The position numbers and the translations under genes were made by a program. A stretch of 64,000 nucleotides of DNA from Ammoniphilus resinae (GTDB taxonomy: Bacteria > Bacillota > Bacilli > Aneurinibacillales > RAOX-1). How positions within the stretch are numbered: the first letter of the stretch is position 1; every line of letters begins with the position of its first letter. Of this stretch, positions 8,024-17,180 are shown one piece after another. The notes beneath the pieces were generated by a model. The model saw nothing but the letters and a program-made list of their open reading frames with translations. It did no database searches and was not told the origin of the DNA. The DNA lies in assembly GCF_017873965.1 (NCBI RefSeq), contig NZ_JAGGKT010000014.1, positions 44,268 through 108,267 on the forward strand, given 5' to 3'.

Positions 8024-8728
8024 GTGAATTTAAGTCCAATAAAAAAGGTAAGAGTATATGAACAGGTAATCGAGCAGATCAAAGATTTGATCGAGCAGGG
8101 TGTGATCCAGCCGGGGCAGAAGTTGCCATCAGAAAGGGACCTTGCCGCGGAATTATCCGTCTCCAGAAGTGTTGTTCGAGAGGCTATGAGTGTGTTGAAC
8201 ACTAGTGGAATTATTCAAATTCGACCGGGAATAGGCGTTTTCCTCATGGAAGAAGAGGAACAGGGACTGATTCACCGCATCAACCGCATTTTAAACAAAG
8301 ATGAAGTTAATCTCTCAGAAGTTTTAGAATTACGGCAGGGGTTGGAAGTGCAAGCGGCATTTTTGGCTGCCCAAAGGGCGACTGAAAAAGATCTACAATT
8401 GATCGAAGCAGCATTGAAGGAACTGGAACAGGCAGTTTATAAAAAGAAGTTAGCCGCCGAGGAGGATTTTGCATTCCATCTTGCTATTATTAGGGCCAGC
8501 AAAAATGCGATGATCCAGGAAATGATGAATCTATTAACCGAAGCGATTCAATCCGGGATGAAAAAGAGCCGTCGTAGAACACTGCAAATGCCAAAGAAAC
8601 CAGAGGAAGTAGTCAACGAGCATTTTGAAATTTTTCAAGCAATCAGAGACAAGGACGGACAAACAGCGAGAGAACTGATGTTGATTCATCTGGATAATGT
8701 AATTAAGAGATCATATCTTGTACAATAA
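8024..8728 (+). CDS. GntR-family regulator, FadR/LldR-like (FCD)
   Basis: About 234 residues. The N-terminal winged helix (VYEQVIEQIKDLIEQG, then LAAELSVSRSVVREAM) is followed by an all-helical FCD domain with the expected acidic and histidine positions (EDFAFHLAI near residue 150), typical of metal-dependent organic-acid sensors such as LldR, PdhR and FadR. I chose the GTG at 8024, preceded by GGGGGTGGG, because the upstream sequence overlaps the promoter and operator. It is the first gene of an operon with the LarA-like and GlcDF-like genes; the next gene begins 29 bases downstream. A 2-hydroxy acid or dicarboxylate is the likely effector, by inference from the neighbours. Confidence 0.88.
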   Translation: MNLSPIKKVRVYEQVIEQIKDLIEQGVIQPGQKLPSERDLAAELSVSRSVVREAMSVLNTSGIIQIRPGIGVFLMEEEEQGLIHRINRILNKDEVNLSEVLELRQGLEVQAAFLAAQRATEKDLQLIEAALKELEQAVYKKKLAAEEDFAFHLAIIRASKNAMIQEMMNLLTEAIQSGMKKSRRRTLQMPKKPEEVVNEHFEIFQAIRDKDGQTARELMLIHLDNVIKRSYLVQ

Positions 8729-8757
8729 TATTTTTTCCAATAAAAGGAGGATAAGGC

Positions 8758-10035
8758 ATGTCCATAGCAAACTCAGTTTCCCTTTACCATATCCAGGTTC
8801 ACACTCAAGCTCCCGTTGTGGAGGATATACCCGCAGCAATAGATGAGGCAGTAGAAAAAATAATGCAAGGGGAACGTTTTCAGAATTTAAAACCCGGTGC
8901 ATCCATTGCGGTGACGGCAGGAAGCAGAGGGATTGCAAATTATGTTGAAATTTTGCGTTCGGTCGTTTCTTCTTTAAAAAGAAAGGGATATACCCCCTTT
9001 TTATTCTCAGCTATGGGAAGCCATGGTAGAGGCGAAGCGGAAGGTCAAAAAGAAGTCCTGGATAGTATGGGAATTACAGAAGCGACTGTGGGCTGTCCTA
9101 TCTCCTACTCTAGTGAACTTAAAGTAATTCATGAGCTTGAAGCATTTGGGAAGACCCTTCCGGTTTATTGCGCAAAGGAAGCGGTAGAGGCTGACGGGGT
9201 GGTCGTGGTCAATCGGGTTAAACCACATACTTCTTTCCGTGGAGATTACGAAAGCGGATTATTTAAGATGATGACAGTTGGTATGGGGAGAGCCAAGGGG
9301 GCAGATATGTTCCATAGCGCAGGAGCTAGCCGTTTGGCGGATATGATCCCTTTGATTGGCGGAAGTGTATTGGAACACGCTCCTGTTGTAGGAGGGATTG
9401 CCGTCGTAGAGAACGCGATGGAAAAGACGGCAATTATTGAAGGGATTCCACATGACCAATTTTTCCCTAGGGAGAAGGCATTGCTCGAAACAGCAAAAGA
9501 GTTTATGCCGAAGCTTCCCGTCGATCGTGCCGACCTTTGCGTGGTTGGAGAGATGGGTAAAAATTACAGTGGAACGGGAATGGACACAAATATTATTGGC
9601 AGATTGCGCATTCAAGGGGTACCTGAACCTGTAAAGCCGTACTTTACCTATCTTGCTGTTCTAAGGCTGTCTGAACCATCACATGGAAATGCTACGGGAA
9701 TCGGACTCGCGGACATGACAACCGAAACACTTGCAAATGGCATCGACAAAACCGCGACCTATTTGAATTGTTCGACAAGCGGCTTTATCATCCGCGCAGC
9801 AATCCCGATGACGTTTCCGACAGATCAGGCTTTGCTAGAGGGAGCAGTAAAAATGCTAAGAACAGAAGATGCTGATCAATTGCGGATGATAGCCATTCGA
9901 AATACACTTCATATAGATAAACTTTGGGTGACGAAGGCGATTTATGAAGAGATCAAGGATCAATCAAATATTAAACTATTAGAAGAGCCAAAAGCGATTC
10001 AATTTGACACCCAAGGCAATTGGATTTGGGAATAA
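8758..10035 (+). CDS. LarA-superfamily protein (nickel-pincer hydroxyacid racemase-like)
   Basis: A 425-residue protein of the lactate racemase (LarA, DUF2088) superfamily. LarA carries a nickel pincer nucleotide tethered to a lysine and coordinated by histidines (H108, H174, K184, H200 in Lactobacillus plantarum). Here equivalents can be placed at H89 (AMGSHG), H157 (RVKPHT), K170 (GLFKMM) and H186 (DMFHSA); the K-to-H spacing of 16 is the same as in LarA. Family members act on lactate and on other 2-hydroxy acids. It follows a GntR regulator by 29 bases and precedes a FAD/Fe-S 2-hydroxyacid oxidase by 15, so supplying the D-isomer to that oxidase is a plausible job. LarB and LarC homologues for cofactor synthesis occur at 50-51.7 kb. 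Racemase activity and substrate are unproven. Confidence 0.75.
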   Translation: MSIANSVSLYHIQVHTQAPVVEDIPAAIDEAVEKIMQGERFQNLKPGASIAVTAGSRGIANYVEILRSVVSSLKRKGYTPFLFSAMGSHGRGEAEGQKEVLDSMGITEATVGCPISYSSELKVIHELEAFGKTLPVYCAKEAVEADGVVVVNRVKPHTSFRGDYESGLFKMMTVGMGRAKGADMFHSAGASRLADMIPLIGGSVLEHAPVVGGIAVVENAMEKTAIIEGIPHDQFFPREKALLETAKEFMPKLPVDRADLCVVGEMGKNYSGTGMDTNIIGRLRIQGVPEPVKPYFTYLAVLRLSEPSHGNATGIGLADMTTETLANGIDKTATYLNCSTSGFIIRAAIPMTFPTDQALLEGAVKMLRTEDADQLRMIAIRNTLHIDKLWVTKAIYEEIKDQSNIKLLEEPKAIQFDTQGNWIWE

Positions 10036-10050
10036 TAGGAGAGAGACAAC

Positions 10051-11454
10051 ATGATAGATAAACAAGCGATTGAAGATATTAAAAAGATTGTTAAAACAGG
10101 CCGTGTTTTAACCGAAGAGAGCGATCGGTACAGCTATTCTTTTGATGCTTCCTTTGGTACACATTTACCAGATGTAGTCATTCAAACACAAGAGGTTCAG
10201 GAACTTGCTGAGTTGGTTCGCTATGCGAATGAGTACAAAATTCCGGTTTATCCGCGAGGACAATCGACCAGCTTAAGCGGAGGGCCGCTGCCCGTCAAAG
10301 GCGGAATGGTCTTTGATTTGTCCGTAATGGATAACATACTTGAAGTGGATGATGAGGATTTAGTAGCCATTGTGTCACCTGGCGTCCTGACCTCTGCGAT
10401 TCATGCAGCTGCGGAGAAAAAAGGCCTGATGTATCCACCAGACCCCAGCAGTTCTCACGTGTCAACGATCGGCGGCAATCTTGCGGAAAATTCCGGTGGA
10501 CCTCGTGGTCTGAAGTACGGCGTAACAAAAGATTATGTCATTGGTCTGGAAGTCATTACTCCGCAAGGGGAGATTATCAAGACCGGTGGAAGAACGGTAA
10601 AAAATGTGACCGGTTATGATCTTACAAAGCTTATCGTTGGCTCCGAAGGAACACTGGGAATTATTACTAAAGCAATTTTGCGCCTAATTCCGAAGCCACC
10701 ATCCTCCGAAACAGTCATGGCTGTATTTAACAGCCTGGTGGATTCTGGGCGGGCCATTTCCAAAGTTTTGTCCAGCGGGATCTTACCGGCAAAGATGGAA
10801 TTGATGGACCAAGCGTCGATTGTCGCTGTGGAAAACTATCAACCTTCCAATTTGCCTGTCGATGCGGAAGCGATCATTTTAATAGAGCTAGATGGTCACC
10901 CGGCAGCGGTGAAGGAAGAGGCGGAACAGGTAGCCAAAGTATGCCGTGAGGTGGGGGCGCGTGAGGTAATCGTACCTCAGACGCCACAGGAAAAAGCCGA
11001 GGTATGGAAAGCGAGAAAACTCGTCTCTCCGGCGATTGTGCGGATTAAACCAACCAAAATCTCTGAAGATGCCACCGTGCCAAGAAGTCAAATTCCAGAA
11101 ATGTGCCGTCGCCTTCAGCAAATTAAGGAGAAATATAATATCCATCTTGTTGTTTTTGGGCATGCGGGTGATGGGAATTTGCACCCTAATATTATTGCGG
11201 ATAAGAGTGACATAGAAGAAATGCAGCGGGTTGAGCAAGCCGTAGCAGAAATTTTCCAGGCTGCCATTGAATTGGGAGGAACCTTGTCTGGCGAACATGG
11301 AATTGGCACCATGAAGGCTCCTTTTATGGAAATGGAGTTAGGCGCATCTGGCTTGGATATGATGAAACGGATTAAAGAGGCTTGGGACCCCAATAATATT
11401 ATGAACCCTGGGAAAATCTTTGCTGAACCGGGTCAAAAGTTGGTGTTGAGATAA
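10051..11454 (+). CDS. FAD-linked 2-hydroxyacid oxidase, GlcD type
   Basis: A 467-residue flavoprotein of the VAO/GlcD family. The N-terminal FAD-binding domain contains YPRGQSTSLSGGPLPVKGG near residues 68-86 and PPDPSSSHVSTIGGNLAENSGGP near 130. The C-terminal cap has VFGHAGDGNLHPN, the His motif, and ends with GEHGIGTMK and NPGKIF. Relatives oxidise glycolate, D-lactate or D-2-hydroxyglutarate to the 2-oxo acid. The next gene overlaps by one base and encodes an Fe-S partner, so electrons probably pass to the quinone pool. Stereochemistry in this family (D or achiral) fits a role after the upstream racemase-like protein. The substrate is open; D-2-hydroxyglutarate and D-lactate are the main candidates. 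Confidence 0.9.
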   Translation: MIDKQAIEDIKKIVKTGRVLTEESDRYSYSFDASFGTHLPDVVIQTQEVQELAELVRYANEYKIPVYPRGQSTSLSGGPLPVKGGMVFDLSVMDNILEVDDEDLVAIVSPGVLTSAIHAAAEKKGLMYPPDPSSSHVSTIGGNLAENSGGPRGLKYGVTKDYVIGLEVITPQGEIIKTGGRTVKNVTGYDLTKLIVGSEGTLGIITKAILRLIPKPPSSETVMAVFNSLVDSGRAISKVLSSGILPAKMELMDQASIVAVENYQPSNLPVDAEAIILIELDGHPAAVKEEAEQVAKVCREVGAREVIVPQTPQEKAEVWKARKLVSPAIVRIKPTKISEDATVPRSQIPEMCRRLQQIKEKYNIHLVVFGHAGDGNLHPNIIADKSDIEEMQRVEQAVAEIFQAAIELGGTLSGEHGIGTMKAPFMEMELGASGLDMMKRIKEAWDPNNIMNPGKIFAEPGQKLVLR

Positions 11455-12755
11455 TGAATCAAATGCTAGAAGATCTAAAAAAAGAGCTGAAATATGAAAA
11501 AACAAACAGTTGCGTGCAATGTGGTTATTGTTTGCCAGTGTGTCCGACCTATATGACCATGGGGAAAGAAACCCATTCTCCTAGAGGACGAATCAATTTG
11601 GTGAAGATGGTCGGGGAAGGAAGAATTACCGATCTGTCTGTATTGGAAGAGCCGATGAATTTATGTCTTGGCTGCCGGGCATGTGAAACAGCTTGCCCGA
11701 CAGGGGTGGAATACGGGACGATTCTTGAAGCCGCGAGAGCAGCGATCACCCGACGGAAAAAGTTTTCCTTCCCAGTAAAGACCCTAAGAAATACGATTTT
11801 CAAAAAGGTATTTCCTAGTAAAAGCAAATTAAATCTGTTGACAGACGGATTGTGGCTCTATCAAAAGACCGGGTTGCAAAAGGTAGCGCAGAAAACAGGT
11901 ATAACGAGAGCCCTTCCTTTTAATCTAGGACAATTTGAAGCAATCACCCCAACGGTCACTTCGCCATCCGAGCGTCGGAATCGCTTCAAACGAATACCAG
12001 CAAAAGGAGAAAAGAAATATACCGTTGCCTTCTTTACAGGGTGTATTATGGATGCGATGTTCCAACGCATTAATGATTTATCCATTGCGCTTTTATCTCA
12101 TGTTGGCTGCGAAGTGCTAATCGTGGAAAACGAAACCTGCTGTGGTGCCTTACATGCCCACTCAGGAGAAATGGATGAAGCGAAAGTACTTGCGAAGAAA
12201 AACATTGCTGCCTTTGAAAAGGAAGATGTGGAATTTATTATCAATAATGCTGGCGGTTGTGGCGCCATGCTGCATGAATATGACCATTTGCTTGCTGACG
12301 AGCCAGAGTGGCATGAGCGGGCGAAGGAATTTGTTAGGAAATCCAAGGACATCAGTCAGATTCTTGTCGCATGTGGCGGAGTTCCAATGAACAAAGAGCT
12401 GCCAGGCAGGGTTACCTATCAACGCTCTTGCCATTTAACGAACGTTCAGAAGGTAACCAAAGAACCCGTCCAATTGATCGAATCCATTCCAGGAATTGAT
12501 TTTATCGAAATGAAGGATAAGGACATGTGTTGCGGTTCTGCCGGTATTTACAACATCGTCAACTATGACGCTTCCATGGAAATCCTTGATGAAAAGATGA
12601 AAAACGTGAAAGATACACATGCCACAACGATCATCACCACCAATCCAGGATGCTTGCTGCAGATGAAGCTCGGCATTGAAAGAGAAAAGATGGGCAAAGA
12701 GGCTAGGGCGCTGCACTTGGTGGAGTATCTGGCTGAAGCTGCTGGGATTGTGTAG
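11454..12755 (+). CDS. Fe-S protein, GlcF type (oxidase electron-transfer subunit)
   Basis: A 433-residue protein with two N-terminal 4Fe-4S motifs (CVQCGYCLPVCPT near residue 20 and CLGCRACETACPTG near 70) and two C-terminal CCG domains (ETCCGALHAHSG near 225 and DMCCGSAGIYN near 360). This is the standard GlcF/LutA-like layout that binds clusters and links a flavoprotein to menaquinone. The start codon overlaps the GlcD stop (TAATG), so the two are translationally coupled and very likely form one complex at the inner face of the membrane. It is the last gene of the operon that begins with the GntR regulator. Confidence 0.9.
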   Translation: MNQMLEDLKKELKYEKTNSCVQCGYCLPVCPTYMTMGKETHSPRGRINLVKMVGEGRITDLSVLEEPMNLCLGCRACETACPTGVEYGTILEAARAAITRRKKFSFPVKTLRNTIFKKVFPSKSKLNLLTDGLWLYQKTGLQKVAQKTGITRALPFNLGQFEAITPTVTSPSERRNRFKRIPAKGEKKYTVAFFTGCIMDAMFQRINDLSIALLSHVGCEVLIVENETCCGALHAHSGEMDEAKVLAKKNIAAFEKEDVEFIINNAGGCGAMLHEYDHLLADEPEWHERAKEFVRKSKDISQILVACGGVPMNKELPGRVTYQRSCHLTNVQKVTKEPVQLIESIPGIDFIEMKDKDMCCGSAGIYNIVNYDASMEILDEKMKNVKDTHATTIITTNPGCLLQMKLGIEREKMGKEARALHLVEYLAEAAGIV

Positions 12756-12763
12756 GATAAACT

Positions 12764-12797
12764 ATAACCCGCAAGGAGGACTCTCCATGCGGGTTAT
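12764..12797 (+). terminator. Hairpin at the end of the gntR-larA-glcDF operon
   Basis: A perfect 10-bp stem (ATAACCCGCA with TGCGGGTTAT, 14-base loop) 8 bases after the glcF-like stop. The following bases are AT-rich rather than a pure T run, so terminator function is likely but not certain. Confidence 0.55.
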
Positions 12798-12800
12798 ATA

Positions 12801-12831
12801 ATTGTAAATATCCAATTAATATATTTACAAT
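12801..12831. promoter_or_regulatory. AT-rich inverted repeat overlapping a -35 box
   Basis: Perfect 11-bp arms (ATTGTAAATAT and ATATTTACAAT) separated by 9 bases. The right arm contains the TTTACA -35 element of the promoter at 12824-12852, so a protein bound here would control that promoter. Confidence 0.5.
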
Positions 12832-12852
12832 TTGAAACAATATATATATAAT
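12824..12852 (+). promoter_or_regulatory. Putative promoter of the CoA-transferase/dehydrogenase operon
   Basis: TTTACA, a 17-base spacer and a consensus TATAAT. Transcription would start near 12859, giving a leader of about 200 bases that contains a terminator-like structure (12944-12994). This lies in a 305-base gap with no coding capacity that I recognise. Confidence 0.5.
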
Positions 12853-12943
12853 AAATTATATATTGATTGGTACATCTTGATGATGCCATGAAAGAACTGC
12901 CTATATTCGTCAGATCTTTCTTACCGGAAGACGTTACGCGGAT

Positions 12944-12994
12944 AAAAAGCCAGTTTAACTGCGGGAGATCTATGCAGTTTTTCTGGCTTTTTTT
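12944..12994 (+). terminator. Terminator-like hairpin inside the leader of the CoA-transferase gene
   Basis: An outer 10-bp stem (AAAAAGCCAG with CTGGCTTTTT) encloses an inner 6-bp stem (AACTGC with GCAGTT), and a T run follows. It lies downstream of a good promoter and 67 bases before the gene, so it could act as an attenuator rather than as the end of an upstream gene. Confidence 0.65.
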
Positions 12995-13025
12995 GCGTCA
13001 ATTATGGTTTCGACAAATTTCGAAC

Positions 13026-13038
13026 GGGGTCTGACCCC
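13026..13038. repeat. GGGGTCTGACCCC palindrome
   Basis: A perfect palindrome with 6-bp arms and a 1-base centre, just before the ribosome site of the CoA-transferase gene. It is also flanked by TCGACA and TGTCGA further out. Similar GGGGTC-GACCCC motifs recur in intergenic repeats of many bacteria; whether this copy is repetitive in this genome cannot be seen here. Confidence 0.4.
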
Positions 13039-13060
13039 TGTCGAGGGGAGGGGGAGTCGC

Positions 13061-14251
13061 TTGGCTGGTGCCTTGGAAGGAATCAAAATTGTGGATTTAA
13101 CGCGTGTGTTGGCTGGGCCTTTTTGTACGATGACGCTTGCCGATCTAGGCGCAGATGTCATTAAGATTGAGGGAACAGCAACAAAGGATGATACCCGTTT
13201 TTGGGGACCGCCCTATGCAGGGGGGGAGAGTGCTTACTACCTGTGCGCGAATCGAAATAAACGAGCTATCCGGTTAAACCTAAAGTCAGATAAAGGCAAG
13301 GAAGTTTTTAAAAGATTAGTAGCTGAATCAGATGTTGTCGTGCAGAATTTCAAAACGGGTACGCTTGAGCGAATGGGACTTGGCTACGAGCAATTGAAAG
13401 CGGTTAATCCGCGAATCATCCTTGCTTCAATTACAGGATTTGGTAGCAATGGACCCTATAAAGATTTGGCTGGTTACGACTACATCATTCAGGCCATGAG
13501 TGGCCTGATGGAGATTACCGGGGATCAGCAATCGGGCCCGATGAAGGTTGGCGTGGCGATTGCGGATGTGTTGACAGGTCTTTATACAACGGTTGGGATC
13601 CTTGCTGCGATTCAGGAACGTAATCATTCAGGAGTTGGTCAATCGATCGACATTTCTCTGTTTGATTCACAAATTTCCGCTCTTGTAAATGTTGCCAGCA
13701 ACTATCTAGTTTCCGGCATCATCCCGAAACGGCTGGGCAATCAACATCCTAACATTGTCCCTTATCAGGTTTTCCCTACGGCTGATCAGGAGATGGTGGT
13801 TGCAGTGGGAAATGATGCGCAGTTTCGCAAGTTTGTGCAGGTCCTCGGTGTTGAGGAATGGGCGGATGATCATCGATTCGCAACAAATCCAAAGCGGGTG
13901 GAAAACCGTGAACTGTTGATCGGTATGATTTCCGAAAGAATGAAGACTATGCCATCAAGGCATTTGAGAGAACAACTTGAGGCAGTCGGGGTGCCCAATG
14001 GACCGATTAACAATATGAAAGAGCTGTTCGCAGATCCTCAGGTTCAGGCCAGGGAAATGGTTGTAGAAATGGCACACCCTACCGCGGAAAAAATCAAATT
14101 AGTGGGCAGCCCATTAAAACTATCCCGGACACCTGTTGAAATGAAACAACATCCCCCATTATATGGGGAGCATACCGAGCAAGTCTTAGTTAGCCTCGGC
14201 TATACAATCGAGGAAATAGAAGAAATGCAAAAAAATCAGGAAGTTCAATAA
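13061..14251 (+). CDS. Class III CoA-transferase (CaiB/BaiF family)
   Basis: About 396 residues of the family III CoA-transferases. It begins with ALEGIKIVDLTRVLAGPFCTM, has the DLGADVIKIE motif, and the catalytic Asp lies in ITGFGSNGPYKDLAGYDYI near residue 150. I favour the TTG at 13061, since GGGGAGGGGG lies 7 bases upstream and family members begin right there; an ATG at 13004 would overlap the palindromic leader. An acyl-CoA dehydrogenase follows by 15 bases. This pair, next to glutarate hydroxylases, matches the glutarate to glutaryl-CoA to crotonyl-CoA route (GcoT/GcdH type) known in pseudomonads. Other dicarboxylates remain possible. Confidence 0.85.
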   Translation: MAGALEGIKIVDLTRVLAGPFCTMTLADLGADVIKIEGTATKDDTRFWGPPYAGGESAYYLCANRNKRAIRLNLKSDKGKEVFKRLVAESDVVVQNFKTGTLERMGLGYEQLKAVNPRIILASITGFGSNGPYKDLAGYDYIIQAMSGLMEITGDQQSGPMKVGVAIADVLTGLYTTVGILAAIQERNHSGVGQSIDISLFDSQISALVNVASNYLVSGIIPKRLGNQHPNIVPYQVFPTADQEMVVAVGNDAQFRKFVQVLGVEEWADDHRFATNPKRVENRELLIGMISERMKTMPSRHLREQLEAVGVPNGPINNMKELFADPQVQAREMVVEMAHPTAEKIKLVGSPLKLSRTPVEMKQHPPLYGEHTEQVLVSLGYTIEEIEEMQKNQEVQ

Positions 14252-14266
14252 GGGAGGAAATAGAAG

Positions 14267-15466
14267 ATGATGAATTTTGCGCTAACAGAGGAACAAGAAG
14301 CCGTAAGAAAAATGTTACGATCATTTGTTGATAAGGAAATCATTCCTTATATTCAAGAATGGGATGCAAACTGGCATTTTGAAACATCGATCATGAAACG
14401 TCTAGCTGAATTGGACCTGATGGGTGTCTGTATTCCTGAACAATATGGCGGAGCAGGCATGGACTATAATACGCTGGCGATCGTTTGTGAAGAGTTGGAG
14501 CGTGGGGATACTGCTTTTAGAACGGCTGTATCGGTTCACACCGGTTTAAATAGCATGACCCTGCTGCAATGGGGAAATGAATTCCAGAAAGAGAAATATC
14601 TTGTTCCCCAGGCGAAAGGGGAGAAAATTGGGGCTTTTGGCTTAACAGAGCCGAATGCAGGATCTGATGTGGCAGCGATGCAGACCACAGCGCGTCGTGA
14701 TGGGGATGAGTACATCATCAATGGATCGAAAACATGGATTTCTTTATGTGATGTAGCCGATCACTTCCTCATCTTCGCGAAAACTGATAAAGATAAAGGG
14801 CATCATGGGATCAGCTGTTTCATTGTGGAAAGAACTTATCCGGGTGTGAGCACCAAGGCAATTAAAGGAAAATTGGGGATTCGTGCAGGTAATACAGGGG
14901 AAGTGTTCCTGGAAGAAGTTCGTGTACCTGCTGAAAACATGTTGGGTGATGAAGGCGAGGGCTTTAAAATTGCGATGTCCGCATTGGACAATGGTCGTTT
15001 TACCGTAGCGGCTGGTGCTTGTGGATTAATCAATGCATCATTGGAAGCTAGCGTAAAGTATTGTCATGAAAGAAAGACATTTGGGAAGGAAATAGGAAAA
15101 CATCAATTGGTTCAACAAATGATCGCCAAAATGTCTTCTAATCTTGAAATTTCCCGTCTATTGGTTTATCGCGCAGGCTGGTTAAAAAACGAAGGGAAAC
15201 GAAATACAAGAGAAACCTCCCTTGCGAAATGGATTGCTTGTGACGCAGCATTTGAAGCGGCTAGTGATGCCGTACAGGTTCACGGTGCCTATGGATACTC
15301 CAACGAATATCCAGTAGAGAGATTCCTACGAAATGCAAAAGCCCCAGTTATTTACGAAGGAACAAGAGAAATTCACACCATCATGCAAGCGGAATATGCA
15401 TTAGGCTATCGTTCAGATAAAGCTTTACGTCAAATGCTTCCATCCTGGCCTTTTGAAGAAGAATAG
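14267..15466 (+). CDS. Acyl-CoA dehydrogenase (glutaryl-CoA dehydrogenase candidate)
   Basis: A 399-residue flavoprotein of the acyl-CoA dehydrogenase family. FAD-binding motifs FGLTEPNAGSDVAAMQTTA (residues ~125-143) and the WIS segment are intact. The catalytic glutamate is in VIYEGTREIHTIMQ near residue 365, the position used by short-chain and glutaryl-CoA dehydrogenases. It starts at ATG 14267 behind a good GGAGG site and is coupled to a class III CoA-transferase. Together they would convert a dicarboxylate to its CoA ester and then to an enoyl-CoA. A glutaryl-CoA role is inferred from the neighbouring GlaH-like genes, not from diagnostic residues. Confidence 0.88.
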   Translation: MMNFALTEEQEAVRKMLRSFVDKEIIPYIQEWDANWHFETSIMKRLAELDLMGVCIPEQYGGAGMDYNTLAIVCEELERGDTAFRTAVSVHTGLNSMTLLQWGNEFQKEKYLVPQAKGEKIGAFGLTEPNAGSDVAAMQTTARRDGDEYIINGSKTWISLCDVADHFLIFAKTDKDKGHHGISCFIVERTYPGVSTKAIKGKLGIRAGNTGEVFLEEVRVPAENMLGDEGEGFKIAMSALDNGRFTVAAGACGLINASLEASVKYCHERKTFGKEIGKHQLVQQMIAKMSSNLEISRLLVYRAGWLKNEGKRNTRETSLAKWIACDAAFEAASDAVQVHGAYGYSNEYPVERFLRNAKAPVIYEGTREIHTIMQAEYALGYRSDKALRQMLPSWPFEEE

Positions 15467-15473
15467 AATTTTA

Positions 15474-15507
15474 AAAGGAGGGGCCTTGACCCCTCCTTTA
15501 ATTTTTT
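15474..15507. terminator. Bidirectional rho-independent terminator
   Basis: A perfect 10-bp stem (AAAGGAGGGG with CCCCTCCTTT) with a 6-base loop and a following T6 run, between convergent genes. It overlaps the last codons of the leftward flavoprotein gene. Confidence 0.88.
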
Positions 15508-17159
15508 ACCATCCGTTCGCTCAATGGTTGGAAGGCAATGGAGCAGTCACCGTTCTCTTGAACATACTCAAAATTACCCAGGTATTCTTGGTCTTCGAAA
15601 GGATAATCTACCCTCCAATGACTCCCCCGGCTTTCTTTTCTTTCCAAAGCCCCCCGAAAAACTAAGCTCCCGACAGTCAGCATATTCTTCAGTTCAAAAT
15701 AGGAGAAGAGCTCCTTTCCATGCTGGATGGAAACCTGCTCCAATTGCTCAGCAATCTCTTCAAGCATCTGTAGCCCTTGGCAGAGATGTTTCTCTTCCCT
15801 TACGACAGAAGCATAATTCCACATAATCCCTTGAACCGCTTCTTTACACGCCTTAATCGATGTTTTTCCATCTGTATTCAGGGATAGGCAGGGAACTTCA
15901 TCATCCCAAGGAACGGTTGCTCGTTCGCTTTCCGTAGAATATTGTGCAGCGGATTCACCAGATATGATTCCAAAAACTACCGTATCGGCGATGGAGCTAC
16001 CCGATAGACGATTCGCGCCATGTGGACCCGTAGCCGCTTCCCCTGCTGCATAGAGCCCGGGAATGCTGCTTTCGCATTTGGTATTGATTTTGACCCCGCC
16101 CAAATAATAATGGGTAGTGGGTGTCACGATCATCCAATCTTTTAGTGGATCGGTTCCTTTCTTTCTGAGCTGTTCACAAAAATGGGAATAAGTTGTTTCC
16201 ATCGTTTCTTTCGGAATGCCAGTGCAGTCAAAGTAAACACCGCCGTCGACGCCGTTGCCCAACTGTACTTCTTGAAAAATGGCTTGGGACATTTTATCCC
16301 GCGTAGCAGCCATCTCACCACCGTCAACGTATTTTTGGACAAATAATTCGCCATGCGTATTTCTCAGTACCGCTCCATCTCCAAATAGCGCATTTTCTGC
16401 GGGCATTTTTAGCGGTTTAATCATCATAGTAGGGTAGAACTGAATCAGTTCCATATCTTTTAAGATAGCCCCTGCTTCATAAGCTAAGGCATAAGAGTCC
16501 CCTGTAATGCCAGCCGTGTTATTATTTTGCGCAAAGAGATTGCCGGCACCACCGTTCGCCAGGATCACAGCTTTACAGGAGATCTCTAGTACCTCTTGGT
16601 TATCCATATTAATGGCGAGGGCCCCCGCAATTTTTCCTTCCTTTATTATCAATTTCGTAACCATTGTTTTTTCGATGATCCTTATATTCTTTTCGATAAT
16701 GCTCGCTAAAAGGGGATCCAAAAAGGATAACCCTCGCGCTAGATAGGAATAACCATCCCAGACGGTAGGAACGGAGCGAGGAAAAGAATGACCAGGTGGT
16801 TGTCTTTTCACGTATCGATCTTCACGGATAAAAAATTTCATTCCATAATCTTCTAACCATTTGATCGTTTTCCCCGATTCATGGGCTAAGAGACTAGTTA
16901 ACTCTTTTTGATTAATCCCTTTTCCCGATTTGATTAGATCTTGGTAATAGGCCTCTATGGAATCGGGATTATCCTCTTCCGGGACGACAACGCAAAATTG
17001 AGAGCCGGAAACAATCGTATTTCCACTCTTTCCTGCTTTCTGTTTACAAATAACTGTGACGTCGGCACCCTGCTTTTCCGCAGCCAATGCCGCAATTAAT
17101 CCCGCGGAACCGCCACCGATGACCAACACATCGGTTTCCACACGAACTCTTTTTAGCAT
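15498..17159 (-). CDS. FAD-dependent fumarate reductase/succinate dehydrogenase-like flavoprotein
   Basis: A 553-residue flavoprotein of the SdhA/FrdA/NadB group. The N-terminal dinucleotide motif is VLVIGGGSAGLIAALAAE; substrate-site residues are visible in PTTHYYLGGVKI and in the GANRLSGSSIADTVVFG segment; the C-terminal helical domain ends with SRGSHWRVDYP as in SdhA. No Fe-S or membrane-anchor subunits are nearby, so this is a stand-alone soluble dehydrogenase, reductase or oxidase. It is the third gene of the leftward glaH transcription unit, but a terminator hairpin (17181-17207) lies in the 58-base gap before it. It may act on a dicarboxylate such as succinate or 2-hydroxyglutarate; the exact reaction is unknown. 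Confidence 0.82.
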   Translation of the reverse strand: MLKRVRVETDVLVIGGGSAGLIAALAAEKQGADVTVICKQKAGKSGNTIVSGSQFCVVVPEEDNPDSIEAYYQDLIKSGKGINQKELTSLLAHESGKTIKWLEDYGMKFFIREDRYVKRQPPGHSFPRSVPTVWDGYSYLARGLSFLDPLLASIIEKNIRIIEKTMVTKLIIKEGKIAGALAINMDNQEVLEISCKAVILANGGAGNLFAQNNNTAGITGDSYALAYEAGAILKDMELIQFYPTMMIKPLKMPAENALFGDGAVLRNTHGELFVQKYVDGGEMAATRDKMSQAIFQEVQLGNGVDGGVYFDCTGIPKETMETTYSHFCEQLRKKGTDPLKDWMIVTPTTHYYLGGVKINTKCESSIPGLYAAGEAATGPHGANRLSGSSIADTVVFGIISGESAAQYSTESERATVPWDDEVPCLSLNTDGKTSIKACKEAVQGIMWNYASVVREEKHLCQGLQMLEEIAEQLEQVSIQHGKELFSYFELKNMLTVGSLVFRGALERKESRGSHWRVDYPFEDQEYLGNFEYVQENGDCSIAFQPLSERMVKN

Positions 17160-17180
17160 GAAGTCAACTCCTTTTAATAG

